Shown: piece by piece, positions 20,172-28,477 of the stretch
Position numbering within the stretch: the first letter of the stretch is position 1
How the letters are laid out: every line of letters begins with the position of its first letter
Assembly (NCBI GenBank): GCA_021295735.1
Contig: JAGWBU010000016.1
Coordinates: 1 to 45,997, forward strand
DNA: 45,997 nt
Direction: 5' to 3'
From: Candidatus Poribacteria bacterium
GTDB lineage: Bacteria > Poribacteria > WGA-4E > WGA-3G
Program-made: the position numbers and the translations under genes
Notes under the pieces: model-generated
What the model was told of the DNA's origin: nothing
The model's database searches: none
What the model saw: only the letters and a program-made list of their open reading frames with translations

Positions 20172-20191
20172 GTGCGGTTTCCTAACCGCAC
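20172..20191. repeat. Perfect hairpin palindrome
   Basis: GTGCGGTT and AACCGCAC form an 8-bp perfect stem with the loop TCCT, upstream of the TPR gene. A degraded relative (GAGGTTTCCTAAC) occurs near 10697-10709 in the foldback element. It is one of several short palindromes between genes in this window. Confidence 0.55.
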
Positions 20192-20207
20192 ATCGGCGTC
20201 AATTTAG

Positions 20208-20340
20208 TAGAGCGTATCTCATAAATATAATTTTGTTAGATTTCGCTCTGTTTTTTCTAACACGCACTTCTATTGTAGGGGCGGGGAGATGGCGAGGCAC
20301 AGGGACCTCGCCCTACATAAGATTTATGAGATACGCTCTA
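20208..20340. mobile_element. MITE with 19-bp perfect terminal inverted repeats
   Basis: TAGAGCGTATCTCATAAAT at 20208-20226 is exactly repeated in reverse complement at 20322-20340. The 133-base unit has no ORF of note and holds an inner hairpin (GGCGAGG at 20291-20297, CCTCGCC at 20305-20311) within a longer GTAGGGGCG/CGCCCTAC pair. The ends begin with TA, as expected if TA is the target site of an IS630/Tc1-type transposase. No transposase is in the window, so it would be non-autonomous. Confidence 0.6.
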
Positions 20341-20447
20341 GTATAAATTCTTGTGGGAAGACTTTGTCCACCCACCCATTCATCTTTAGTCCCGTGAATC
20401 AACACCAAATGTGCATAAGGCATTGGTGGGAAGACATATAGCATTAT

Positions 20448-20470
20448 ACACATTTCGCCCCTCTGGGGCT
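20448..20470. repeat. ACACATTTCGCCCC palindromic repeat, copy 1
   Basis: GCCCC-TCT-GGGGC (20457-20469) is preceded by ACACATTTC. The same sequence occurs at 40330-40351, and a shorter relative at 40380-40401. It lies in the 588-base gap between the TPR gene and the next gene. The rest of that gap holds the palindrome at 20172, the MITE at 20208 and no supported gene. Confidence 0.55.
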
Positions 20471-20612
20471 AATACATCCACAAAACAGAATAATTTCTTA
20501 AATTGACACCTATTGAATGGTTTTGTAATCGCTCCCATTATTGAACTCCTAATTAAAGTTCAAAAACTTTGACATCTCCGTGAGAAAAGATAGTGAATTG
20601 TGTTTTTGGGTG

Positions 20613-21449
20613 TCACTTTTCTCTTGCACCAGCTGAGTTTAGTGTTTGACCAAGAGATGCCAATGTAAATGTATCGTGAAACCAACCTGTGCAGTTGCTA
20701 TGTATATAGGTGATGTCATTTATTACAATACGGCGATTGTTAGGAAACTTTTTAAGCAGATCACCACGTAAATATCGACCGTCATAACGTCTAAAGAAGA
20801 CCGTGCGTCCGGTTTCTTCTTCAATATAAGCTTCAGCAAGCTCTCCTCCGTGCTCATCGGTAATATCAGCATCTAAAACCCTGAGACAGTGGAAGGTCCT
20901 TTCACCAATTGTCACATCATACGTTCCTGCTCCGAATCCCTGACCGTCCGTAAGTTTGTAGGATCCATCGGGTTGCAATTGGTAGCGACCATCATCAACA
21001 ATACGGCGTTTGCAAGGTCCACCCCATTGGTCTTCAAACCATTCGTCTCCGATTGTATTGAAAATACGTCTCCCATCAATTGTATTTACAACTGAGACCC
21101 ACTTTGTATGAGTTTCATCAATTGCAACATACATCAAATCAGGAGAAACTGGCCAGTCTTTTGCAAGCCACTCATTGAATTGGATTTCAACACAGTCAAT
21201 GTCTCGAATAGTTGCAGGAGCAGTCGGAATCATCTCTGTTACAGCGTCTAACTTTTGTGTTTCGCCATCGTATTCTGCCCACATATAACGTTCACCCATC
21301 TTTGGGATAGCAAACCACCACTGTAGTTCTTGACAATCAACTTCAGTTATACGGTCAGAACTTTCAACTATCTTTATATCGGGACGGGTCGGTGGAAACG
21401 TGTGATTTATTACTTTTCCTGGGTGTTCTATTGTGAATTTCTGCTCCAT
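20613..21449 (-). CDS. Hypothetical protein, unknown family
   Basis: The protein has 278 residues, starting MEQKFTIEHPGKVINHTFPP. The open frame extends to a TTG at 21467, but the codons in between spell the ribosome site AAGGAGAAAAGAAGG, so ATG 21449 is the start. It has no signal peptide or membrane helix and is rich in W, Y and acidic residues. It has conspicuous ELQWWFAIPKMGERYMWAEY, GFGAGTYDVTIGERTFHCLRVLD and HSNCTGWFHDTF segments and looks like a soluble, mostly beta protein. I do not recognise the family. It is the last gene of a - strand run with two tiny membrane proteins and a PhyH dioxygenase, so it may be co-transcribed with them. Confidence 0.85.
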   Translation of the reverse strand: MEQKFTIEHPGKVINHTFPPTRPDIKIVESSDRITEVDCQELQWWFAIPKMGERYMWAEYDGETQKLDAVTEMIPTAPATIRDIDCVEIQFNEWLAKDWPVSPDLMYVAIDETHTKWVSVVNTIDGRRIFNTIGDEWFEDQWGGPCKRRIVDDGRYQLQPDGSYKLTDGQGFGAGTYDVTIGERTFHCLRVLDADITDEHGGELAEAYIEEETGRTVFFRRYDGRYLRGDLLKKFPNNRRIVINDITYIHSNCTGWFHDTFTLASLGQTLNSAGAREK

Positions 21450-21522
21450 CCTTCTTTTCTCCTTCAAAACGAATCACTCATCTTCATTTAATGATTGCAA
21501 ACAAAAAAGCAAATTGATATCC

Positions 21523-21615
21523 TCAATTCTTGTTTTTCGTGACAATTACTATCACTGCGAGTACAGCACCAACGAGGAATATGCCAACTGCAAGTCCAAC
21601 AAAACTGATAGCCAT
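21523..21615 (-). CDS. Membrane microprotein of 30 residues (twin B)
   Basis: The frame reads MAISFVGLAVGIFLVGAVLA, then VIVIVTKNKN and a stop: one transmembrane helix with a short basic tail. AAAGGAG lies upstream (21621-21628 region); an in-frame ATG three codons earlier is too close to it, so ATG 21615 is preferred. The sequence aligns without gaps over the helix with the neighbour at 21760-21849 (shared GL, F, G, hydrophobic, then K.K). They are therefore probable tandem paralogues. It lies between a PhyH gene and an unknown gene on the same strand. Function unknown; a small subunit or regulator of a membrane complex is possible. Confidence 0.6.
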   Translation of the reverse strand: MAISFVGLAVGIFLVGAVLAVIVIVTKNKN

Positions 21616-21759
21616 TACTTTCATTCTCCTTTCCGAGATCCAATAGGCTTGTCTTTATCCTCGGATTTATAGCAAAACCAATAATTATTTATCGCATCAA
21701 CCAAGGTTTGTTCACATTTTTTGATATTTTACTTTAAGACATATTTCAACGATGTATTG

Positions 21760-21849
21760 CTATAATTTTGACTTTATAATGAGAGTTAAGGAAACTAATA
21801 TACCGGTGATAAACATGACAAACCCGAGACCTATAATTTTTGTAATCAT
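21760..21849 (-). CDS. Membrane microprotein of 29 residues (twin A)
   Basis: The frame reads MITKIIGLGFVMFITGILVS, then LTLIIKSKL and a stop. It is a single hydrophobic helix with lysines at both ends. GGAG lies six bases before the ATG (GGAGAAAACA-ATG). It starts 40 bases after the stop of the PhyH gene and is followed, 144 bases on, by its probable paralogue at 21523-21615. Conserved pattern between the two: GL....F..G......I followed by K residues. The function is unknown. Confidence 0.6.
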   Translation of the reverse strand: MITKIIGLGFVMFITGILVSLTLIIKSKL

Positions 21850-21889
21850 TGTTTTCTCCGAACTCAACTTTATAAAGCGATGTGTGAGA

Positions 21890-22702
21890 TTATTGATCCT
21901 TCCAACGTTTAACAGCATCTAATTTCGTCTGCTGCCAATCTGTCCAATCTTTTTTGCCTTCATACCGAACAACGTCGTGAATTGTAGCGCGCGGTTGATA
22001 GGTAATATAGTTTCCAGTGTGCCAAGCAAGGTTCCGATAGATCATAAAATCTCCAGGTCCTAAATGCACTTGAACTGCACCCGGAAACTTTTGACAGTGT
22101 TCAAGGCAAAAACGTTCTGCTTCAACGTTAGACTGGCCATCAGCAGGTTTACGCAACGCAGGATTGCCAGTTGTCTGTTCTTCGCCCGGCATGTCCCATT
22201 GCCGAAGATGGCTGCCTGGAACAAACCATGTGCAAGAATCCGCATAAATCGCACAGTTGACCTGATTGAAATGACGTAAGTCGTGCCAGACTTCTGCGAG
22301 TTTTGCGTTCACAGTTTCATCACGTGCTTCAGGTGGCACTTCAACCACGCCATCACGATGCCAACCGATATGCCAAGGATGCTCAAGGGGTTCGACAAGT
22401 AATCCCATAATGTCAACATGCCCATGCGAATAATCATCTCCAAGCAATTTCTGAACAGCATCTCGCAGTTCTGGCAGTTCTGTGTAGTCATAAAACGGTT
22501 TCAAATCCAAATCGTCACCATAGTTTGACAAAGGTTGAATCCGCTGTGTCTGTGGTCCATTGAGTTTGTGTGCTAAATGTCGCGCTTTCTCTGCTTCCTT
22601 GCGTAAATCTGTGAGCAGCGATGGCGGCACAACCCCTCGAAAAATTAGGTAGCCTTGCGAGAGATACTCGTTGACCATATAATCCTGAAATTCAAATGCC
22701 AT
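21890..22702 (-). CDS. Phytanoyl-CoA dioxygenase (PhyH) family protein 1
   Basis: The protein has 270 residues, a usual length for this Fe(II)/2-oxoglutarate dioxygenase family. The double-stranded beta-helix ligands are visible: HRD at 115-117 (H115 and D117 bind iron), H228 in LAWHTGNY as the distal ligand, and R238 as a likely 2-oxoglutarate contact. The N-terminus (DYMVNEYLSQGYLIFRGVVP) is typical of the family. It has no signal peptide and is presumably cytoplasmic. The substrate is not predictable: the family hydroxylates or halogenates many small molecules. AGGA lies just before the ATG. It is the first gene of a - strand run with two microproteins and an unknown gene. Two other PhyH proteins in the window are only distantly similar. 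Confidence 0.9.
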   Translation of the reverse strand: MAFEFQDYMVNEYLSQGYLIFRGVVPPSLLTDLRKEAEKARHLAHKLNGPQTQRIQPLSNYGDDLDLKPFYDYTELPELRDAVQKLLGDDYSHGHVDIMGLLVEPLEHPWHIGWHRDGVVEVPPEARDETVNAKLAEVWHDLRHFNQVNCAIYADSCTWFVPGSHLRQWDMPGEEQTTGNPALRKPADGQSNVEAERFCLEHCQKFPGAVQVHLGPGDFMIYRNLAWHTGNYITYQPRATIHDVVRYEGKKDWTDWQQTKLDAVKRWKDQ

Positions 22703-22846
22703 TGTATTCCTAATATGGTTAGTCGTCAGTTTTCAAGTGATTCTTCACATTTTGTGTCAGCAAATCAAACTACTCTACTAAAGCAGTTATGTCTATGCTT
22801 CTTTCTGTTTTTGTGCTGTTACTCATTTTCGGATGCATTTGAGGCT

Positions 22847-23314
22847 TCAATAGCGTGATAACTTATGCATCGCAGCAAGATATAATGCTTTGCTTTGGTT
22901 ATCAAACGGTCCTGGCTTAGGCTGATTTTCTGGAAAGTGCGAAAACAGTTTCGCTTCACTGACTTCGTCTATATCCAATGGACTACCCAACTTTTTGATT
23001 TCTCCCATATAAGCAATTCCCCAATATTCGAGATTGAACATAAAGCAGTGGAGATGACACAAGACTTCAAAATTTTTCAACGTTGCGCCTGTCTCCTCCA
23101 TAAGTTCACGGTGTAACGCTTGTTCAGTTGTTTCTTCGGATTCAATGCGTCCACCGGGCAAGACCCAAATGTCTTCATCACGCCATTTGCAAAAGAGTAT
23201 CTGATTTTGTTGATAGGCAAGACAATTGACGAACTTGATTTGCCCTACATTTTTTGGAGGTTCTCCAAAATAGAGCAACATGTATCCGTCTTGTTCCTCA
23301 ATCTTTTGAATCAT
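22847..23314 (-). CDS. NUDIX hydrolase
   Basis: The protein has 155 residues. A complete Nudix box spans residues 55-77: G55, E61, R69-E70, E73-E74, G76, matching Gx5Ex7REUxEExGU, with the metal-binding RELMEETG core. It hydrolyses a nucleoside diphosphate linked to another moiety; the substrate is not predictable. The N-terminal half (CLAYQQNQILFCKWRDEDIW) gives the usual beta strand before the box. GGAG stands five bases before the ATG. It is divergent from the sulfatase gene, with a 310-base gap between them that holds the sulfatase promoter. Confidence 0.92.
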   Translation of the reverse strand: MIQKIEEQDGYMLLYFGEPPKNVGQIKFVNCLAYQQNQILFCKWRDEDIWVLPGGRIESEETTEQALHRELMEETGATLKNFEVLCHLHCFMFNLEYWGIAYMGEIKKLGSPLDIDEVSEAKLFSHFPENQPKPGPFDNQSKALYLAAMHKLSRY

Positions 23315-23562
23315 TTTCTCTCCATAAGTTCATACAACGTATCACATAACGTGAGTGGCACCTGAATTTTGTAAGGTTTGCGTTATACTTATTTTAGAGT
23401 TGGCAATTTGAGTTGTTGTCGGAGATATTCAGGCAGCGTCCAATGTCAACTTGGTAAAGTTTTGAGAGAAAATTAAGATGAGATTTGAACAACCTTTAAT
23501 ATTGTACTACAACCCGTATTTCTATGTCAAATAGAAACGCATGGTGCGTGATATGTTTTTGC

Positions 23563-23590
23563 TTGACGATAATCTTATCCCATGTATAAT
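23563..23590 (+). promoter_or_regulatory. Sigma-70-type promoter of the sulfatase gene
   Basis: TTGACG at 23563-23568 and TATAAT at 23585-23590 are separated by 16 bases, close to the housekeeping consensus. The expected transcription start near 23597 gives a leader of about 28 bases to ATG 23625. It lies inside the longer open frame that starts at 23541, which argues against that earlier start. Confidence 0.7.
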
Positions 23591-23624
23591 GGATTTCAGC
23601 ATCATTTACGAGGTAGGTAAAAGA

Positions 23625-25082
23625 ATGTACAATCAGCGTCCCAATTTGTTATATATCCATTCTGATCAACACAACCCTTATGTTACAGGTTGTTATGGTG
23701 ATGAATTGGTGCAAACTCCAAACCTTGACCAACTCGCTGCAGATGGGATTGTGTTTGAAAATACCTACTGCCCGTCACCGATCTGTGTGCCTTCTCGCAT
23801 GTCAATGTTGAGTGGACGATACCCGTACGAAAATGCAGTATGGACAAACAGCCATATCCTTGATTCTGGGATTCCGACTTTCGCACATGCGATGGGCACT
23901 GCTGGGTACGAACCCGTTCTCATTGGACGAATGCATGCTTTAGGGCCGGATCAGCTGCACGGTTATACTGAACGTCTTGTGGGTGACCACGGACCGAATC
24001 ATCCGGGTGGGGGCGGTGTTGACCACGGTGAGCTATCTGGAACAGCGGGACCGGCGCGAGTAAGTCTACAAAAATCTGGTCCAGGGCAGAGTGCGTATCA
24101 GGTTCACGATGAGGATGTAACTGCGGCAACCGTCGATTATCTCAATCGGCTTGGCGTTCAGAAAAGAGCAGGACTACTTGATACACCGTTTTCAATTTCT
24201 GTCGGGTTTATGTTGCCGCATCAACCTTTTGTTGCGCGTCAGGTAGACTATCAACTATATGAAGGGCAGATGACGATGCCGCAAAACCCTGAACCTTTTT
24301 CAGATAAACTGCATCCCTACTTCCGATGGTGGCGCGAAAAATGTGGGATAACCGAAGTCTCTAATGATGAGATCCTTCGGGCACGCACGGCATATTGGGC
24401 TTTGGTTACACGGATGGATATAATGATTGGGCAGATTCTGACTGTACTCAGAGAAAATGAATTGGATCAGAACACGATTATCCTTTATAGTTCTGATCAC
24501 GGCGAACAGGTTGGTGAACACGGGCTTTGGTGGAAACAGACATTTTATGAACATTCTGTCAAAGTCCCGGCGATTTTATCGTGGAGAGGCAGCCTGCCAG
24601 AAGGTGTGCGGTGTAATCGTGTAATCAGTTCACTTGATTTGAATGCGACAATGATTGATGCTCTTGGCGCATCGCCTTTGCCAAATTCCCGTGGAAGAAG
24701 TGTTCTACCGCTTTTTCGTGAAGAAAATGCGGCGTGGGAAGACATCGCATTTTCTGAATTTTGCACCGACGATGGATGTTATCATCGGATGGTTCGCTAT
24801 GAAGATTGGAAACTGAATTACTATCACGAGCAACCGACTCAACTGTTTAACTTGAAGGAAGATCCAAATGAATTAGATGACCGTTCAAATGACCCAGAAT
24901 GTAGAGACATGTTGATGGCGTTGACGGAAAAGATTTTGGATGGATGGGATCCCGATAAGATTGCTGTTCAGATGGCAGCCAAGCGAACCGATACACGCGT
25001 TCTTGGCCAATGGGCACGCAACACACAACCTCCTGACCAGTACCGATGGAATCTTTTGCCAGAAATGGATTATTTGGATTGA
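23625..25082 (+). CDS. Sulfatase (formylglycine-dependent, type I)
   Basis: The protein has 485 residues from ATG 23625. The sulfatase signature CVPSR at 54-58 carries the cysteine that is converted to formylglycine, followed by MSMLSGRYP. The metal site is suggested by HSDQH near residues 12-16, and by YSSDHGEQVGEHGLWWK further on. No signal peptide is visible, so it acts in the cytoplasm or is exported by an unseen route. The substrate is a sulfate ester, perhaps from imported sulfated carbohydrate or a small molecule. The frame is open from 23541, but a promoter (23563-23590) lies inside that extension and AGG-TAAAAGA precedes ATG 23625. Maturation needs an anaerobic or FGE-type enzyme that is not in this window. 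Confidence 0.92.
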   Translation: MYNQRPNLLYIHSDQHNPYVTGCYGDELVQTPNLDQLAADGIVFENTYCPSPICVPSRMSMLSGRYPYENAVWTNSHILDSGIPTFAHAMGTAGYEPVLIGRMHALGPDQLHGYTERLVGDHGPNHPGGGGVDHGELSGTAGPARVSLQKSGPGQSAYQVHDEDVTAATVDYLNRLGVQKRAGLLDTPFSISVGFMLPHQPFVARQVDYQLYEGQMTMPQNPEPFSDKLHPYFRWWREKCGITEVSNDEILRARTAYWALVTRMDIMIGQILTVLRENELDQNTIILYSSDHGEQVGEHGLWWKQTFYEHSVKVPAILSWRGSLPEGVRCNRVISSLDLNATMIDALGASPLPNSRGRSVLPLFREENAAWEDIAFSEFCTDDGCYHRMVRYEDWKLNYYHEQPTQLFNLKEDPNELDDRSNDPECRDMLMALTEKILDGWDPDKIAVQMAAKRTDTRVLGQWARNTQPPDQYRWNLLPEMDYLD

Positions 25083-25171
25083 AAGATTATTGCACCACCC
25101 GTTATTGAAATTGTTGCATTGAAGTTGGAAATGTGGAGAAAACTTGGGAGTGTTTACACATAACTAAAAAC

Positions 25172-25185
25172 TTGTTTATAAACAA
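25172..25185. promoter_or_regulatory. Perfect 14-bp palindrome, possible operator
   Basis: TTGTTTATAAACAA is a perfect palindrome 46 bases before the start of the WD40 gene. A related half (TGTTTACA) lies at 25151-25158. It could be an operator for a dimeric regulator; this is inference from symmetry and position. Confidence 0.35.
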
Positions 25186-25202
25186 CATGATGATACACCA
25201 CT

Positions 25203-25224
25203 ATCTGCGGAGGCAGATGAGGAG
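25203..25224 (+). promoter_or_regulatory. Hairpin directly before the ribosome site of the WD40 gene
   Basis: ATCTGC-GGAG-GCAGAT forms a 6-bp stem with a GGAG tetraloop (25203-25218). GAGGAG (25219-25224) follows immediately and is the ribosome site six bases before ATG 25231. The loop is itself Shine-Dalgarno-like, so the hairpin could affect initiation; that is speculative. Confidence 0.35.
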
Positions 25225-25230
25225 CAAGAA

Positions 25231-28200
25231 ATGGAGAATTATCCACAATGGAATCTGCCAAAAGAAGCGAAAATGCGTTTAGGTAAGGGTGGTATGGGAG
25301 GTATTCAGTTTTCACCAGATGGCACACAAATTGCAGTGCACAGTTCTGTCGGTATATGGTTATACGATGTAGAAACGGGCAAGGAGATATCTCTCATTCC
25401 AGAAATATCTGGCACGCTTGCATTTTCCTCTGATGGACGCTTTCTCAAAAGTGAAAAAGGGGTGTGGGAAATAGCAACAGGACGAAATGTTTCACATCAC
25501 GATACCCTTCCAGATGTTGACGTGGCATGGTTTTTGAAAGACCGCAAGACGTTTGTGAGTATGGGTAAAGCCAGAGACACAATTAGCATATTAAATACTG
25601 AAACTGGACAGATGACTACCACCGTAATTGGAGAAAGACCCGGTTATGCTCATCTTGAAAACTATGCGCTTACAGAAGATAAAATTGCTATCGGAAGCAG
25701 AGATGGTAGGCTTGAGTTGTGGGACATTAGGACTGGCAAGAAGTTATCTACGCTCAGGGAACAAACAGAGAAGACGATTAATTTTCGGATTGGAGTGTCG
25801 GCAGAAAATCATTCTATATCGTTAGCATTTACCCCAGATGGAGTAAAACTCGCCAGTGGAAATCTGGATGGAACGGTGCAAGTATGGGATACCATCACTG
25901 GAGAAGAACTAATTTTCCTAAATAAGTCAATGGACAAAATGAAAATGTTATTTCATTCGCCAGATGGAAAATTGCACACACATGAGCCATGGGAAAAGAA
26001 TAGTCCAGGTAGACCTACAGTGTTAGTATTCTCTCCAGATGGAAATTTGCTCGCTATAGGAAATATCAATAGTTCTATCCAACTGTGGAATATCGTAACA
26101 ACTGAATTGATCGCATCCTTTGCTGGTCACACAAGTAATGTTTCCAGATTGGCATTTTCGCCAGATGGTAACACACTCGCAAGTGGAAGTTCAGATGGCA
26201 CCGTCCGGTTTTGGAGCATTGAGACGAAAGCACCTCGCCAGACCAGCATTACTGGACATGCGTGGATAAGAAACGCGTCTTTCATAAAAGATAATTCCAC
26301 ACTCGCAAGTGTTTCATCAGATGGAATAGTCACTGCCTGGGATCTGAAGAATCACCATAAAACGACTCACAAAACCAAAAAGACACTTGAGATACTAAGA
26401 TCATGGGGTTCTTACGTATCCCTTGTGCTTTCACCTGATGGAACAAAACTCCTCACCCACGGTCTTGTCCATGATTCGTCTGACCCTAATTTTGATAATT
26501 ATGAGCTCCGTCTGACTGATGTTAAAACGGGACGTGAGTTGGCGGCTTTTCCAGACGATAATGAGAAAGTTTTTTCTCCTGACGGGAAGACCATTGCCGG
26601 TAGTCGCGGAAACACAATCTACATCTTAAATACGGAATCGGGTGAAAAACTTAAAATAATAACCTCAGACCACGGTGAGAATTTTGATGATGACAAATCT
26701 TTTGTTGAAACTGTAGCATTCTCACCAGATGGCAAAAATATTGTCAGCGGAAACGAGGGCGGACAGGTTCAAATGTGGGATGCGGAAACAGGGGTTGCTT
26801 TAACTTCTTTCTTTAAAGAGCAGCCTTCAAGTGGTAATGGGCGCACGTTTCCTATTCGTTCATTTGCGTTTTCCTCAGATGGTTTGCTACTTGCTGTGAG
26901 AGACCGGAACAAGATTCGTTTGTTAGGAAGATTGAAACAAATACATTTCAAAGAAGTGTCACTTGATGCTAAATTATTTGACGATACCTTACTGTTTTCA
27001 CCAGACAATTGTGTGCTTGTTACCAGTCTTTATAACGGTAAAATTCAATTATTTGATGTATCTACAGGAGACATACTCGCTACGCTTGATGGACACACTA
27101 ACATGGTGGAGGCGTTGACATTTTCGCCTGATGGCAAAACACTTATTAGTGTTGGAGGAGGTACAATTCTCTTCTGGGACTGGGAGAAAGTTAGCACGAG
27201 TGCACGCAAAGAGGAGCAAGAACGTAATCCTGATAAAGATCTTCACACTACGGGACAATCCACAGAAAACGTGTTGAAATTCCTTGAACGTTCATCACTA
27301 ACAGTGAAAAGCATAAAACATGCTTTGACTTTAGCAGAGGTATATCTCGCAAACGAATGGTATGAAGAGGCATTAGAACGGTACAAAAGAAACCTATATA
27401 TTACTACGTCAAGAACTGTTCCAACACCAAAAGGAGACTTAAATGTCATAGCCTCCCCAAAGTTAGAACGCAAGTTGTTCAGACAGATTACCAGAGCCAG
27501 CAAAAACGTCAAAGACATAGAAGGTTACGCCAATATGTTGAGTCAATTGATTGAATTTGCTTCTGATAGACCGAACATCCAACTGAATTCACACATAATT
27601 TTGGCTAAATTTTATGCCGCAAATGGTATGCTTGAAAAGGCAGAAGAACATATTCAAAAAACTGAATTGATTACTGAAAATATACCCACGGATAGTTTGG
27701 AAATCCGGGTAAACGCTTACATCGCATTAGCAGAATGCTATCGCGAATATGGGCAACCTGTAAAAGCAGAAGAGTATATACAGAGGACTGTATTTATTCT
27801 TGAAAACCTTCACCCTGATGCGCTGCAAACTAAGTTAAATGCCAACTTCGCTTTAGCAGAATACTATCGGGAGTTTGGACAGTTTGAAAAGGCGGATGAA
27901 TATGTTCAGAGAACTGGCTTTATTATTGAAGATGCATGGATGGTGCTTGGTCCATTTGATAATACCGATGGAATCGGTTACGATAGAGCATACATTCCTG
28001 AGGACATCACGGAAATTGATTTGACTGCAAAATACGATGGATTAAATGGACAAGTAAGTTGGAAAAAGTTCTCCGATGATGATTTAGATGGGTACATTCA
28101 TCTCGGAGAAGGCGATGTTGATTGGCATGTCGCTTATGCCTTCACAATCGTTACCTCCCCCGATGAACGGGAAGTTGAAATCCGATTTGATAGTGATGAC

Positions 28201-28425
28201 CAAGGGAAAGTATGGCTCAATGGCAAAGAGGTTTTTTCCCATACGAAAACCTTTATGGCAATAGTTGATACATATACTATTCCTGTGACACTCAAACCCG
28301 GCAAAAACAGCATCTTTGTTAAGGTATGTAATGAACAGGGTGGATGGGCATTTTATATGCGGATTACAGACTCAGAAGGCAACCCTTTTTCTGATTTGAA
28401 GTTTGGTAACAATGAAGAGAAATAA
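25231..28425 (+). CDS. WD40 protein with TPR-like helices and C-terminal beta-rich module
   Basis: The protein has 1064 residues and no signal peptide. Residues about 20-650 hold WD40-type repeats with the FSPDG...LASG..DGTV..W pattern (VLVFSPDGNLLAIGN, LAFSPDGNTLASGSSDGTVR), enough for two propellers. Residues about 690-895 are paired helices with TPR-like repeats (ALAECYREYGQPVKAEEYIQ and FALAEYYREFGQFEKADEYV). Residues 902-1064 are a module beginning AWMVLGPFDNTDGIGYDRAY and containing EIRFDSDDQGKVWLNGKEVF, closely similar to the end of the 2992-residue TPR protein. It is likely a scaffold or sensor. The ATG follows GAGGAG. It lies between the sulfatase and a PhyH/amidase pair on the same strand. 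Confidence 0.92.
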   Translation: MENYPQWNLPKEAKMRLGKGGMGGIQFSPDGTQIAVHSSVGIWLYDVETGKEISLIPEISGTLAFSSDGRFLKSEKGVWEIATGRNVSHHDTLPDVDVAWFLKDRKTFVSMGKARDTISILNTETGQMTTTVIGERPGYAHLENYALTEDKIAIGSRDGRLELWDIRTGKKLSTLREQTEKTINFRIGVSAENHSISLAFTPDGVKLASGNLDGTVQVWDTITGEELIFLNKSMDKMKMLFHSPDGKLHTHEPWEKNSPGRPTVLVFSPDGNLLAIGNINSSIQLWNIVTTELIASFAGHTSNVSRLAFSPDGNTLASGSSDGTVRFWSIETKAPRQTSITGHAWIRNASFIKDNSTLASVSSDGIVTAWDLKNHHKTTHKTKKTLEILRSWGSYVSLVLSPDGTKLLTHGLVHDSSDPNFDNYELRLTDVKTGRELAAFPDDNEKVFSPDGKTIAGSRGNTIYILNTESGEKLKIITSDHGENFDDDKSFVETVAFSPDGKNIVSGNEGGQVQMWDAETGVALTSFFKEQPSSGNGRTFPIRSFAFSSDGLLLAVRDRNKIRLLGRLKQIHFKEVSLDAKLFDDTLLFSPDNCVLVTSLYNGKIQLFDVSTGDILATLDGHTNMVEALTFSPDGKTLISVGGGTILFWDWEKVSTSARKEEQERNPDKDLHTTGQSTENVLKFLERSSLTVKSIKHALTLAEVYLANEWYEEALERYKRNLYITTSRTVPTPKGDLNVIASPKLERKLFRQITRASKNVKDIEGYANMLSQLIEFASDRPNIQLNSHIILAKFYAANGMLEKAEEHIQKTELITENIPTDSLEIRVNAYIALAECYREYGQPVKAEEYIQRTVFILENLHPDALQTKLNANFALAEYYREFGQFEKADEYVQRTGFIIEDAWMVLGPFDNTDGIGYDRAYIPEDITEIDLTAKYDGLNGQVSWKKFSDDDLDGYIHLGEGDVDWHVAYAFTIVTSPDEREVEIRFDSDDQGKVWLNGKEVFSHTKTFMAIVDTYTIPVTLKPGKNSIFVKVCNEQGGWAFYMRITDSEGNPFSDLKFGNNEEK

Positions 28426-28477
28426 CTGTGTGGTATTTATGAATTAATAAGGATATTGGTTTAAGAGGAGATACAAT

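Noticed and set aside
20386-20538. A 50-codon - strand frame starting MGAITKPFNRCQ with AGGAG before the ATG
   Set aside because: Its second half is translated from the GCCCC palindromic repeat at 20448-20470 and its flank, so the peptide is probably a by-product of the repeat. The start with its good ribosome site could be a gene remnant, but conservation cannot be judged here.
23380-23400. TGCGTTATACTTATTTT as a second promoter upstream of the sulfatase
   Set aside because: It matches the -10 region of the promoter at 36822 over 17 bases, but no acceptable -35 lies at the right distance here.
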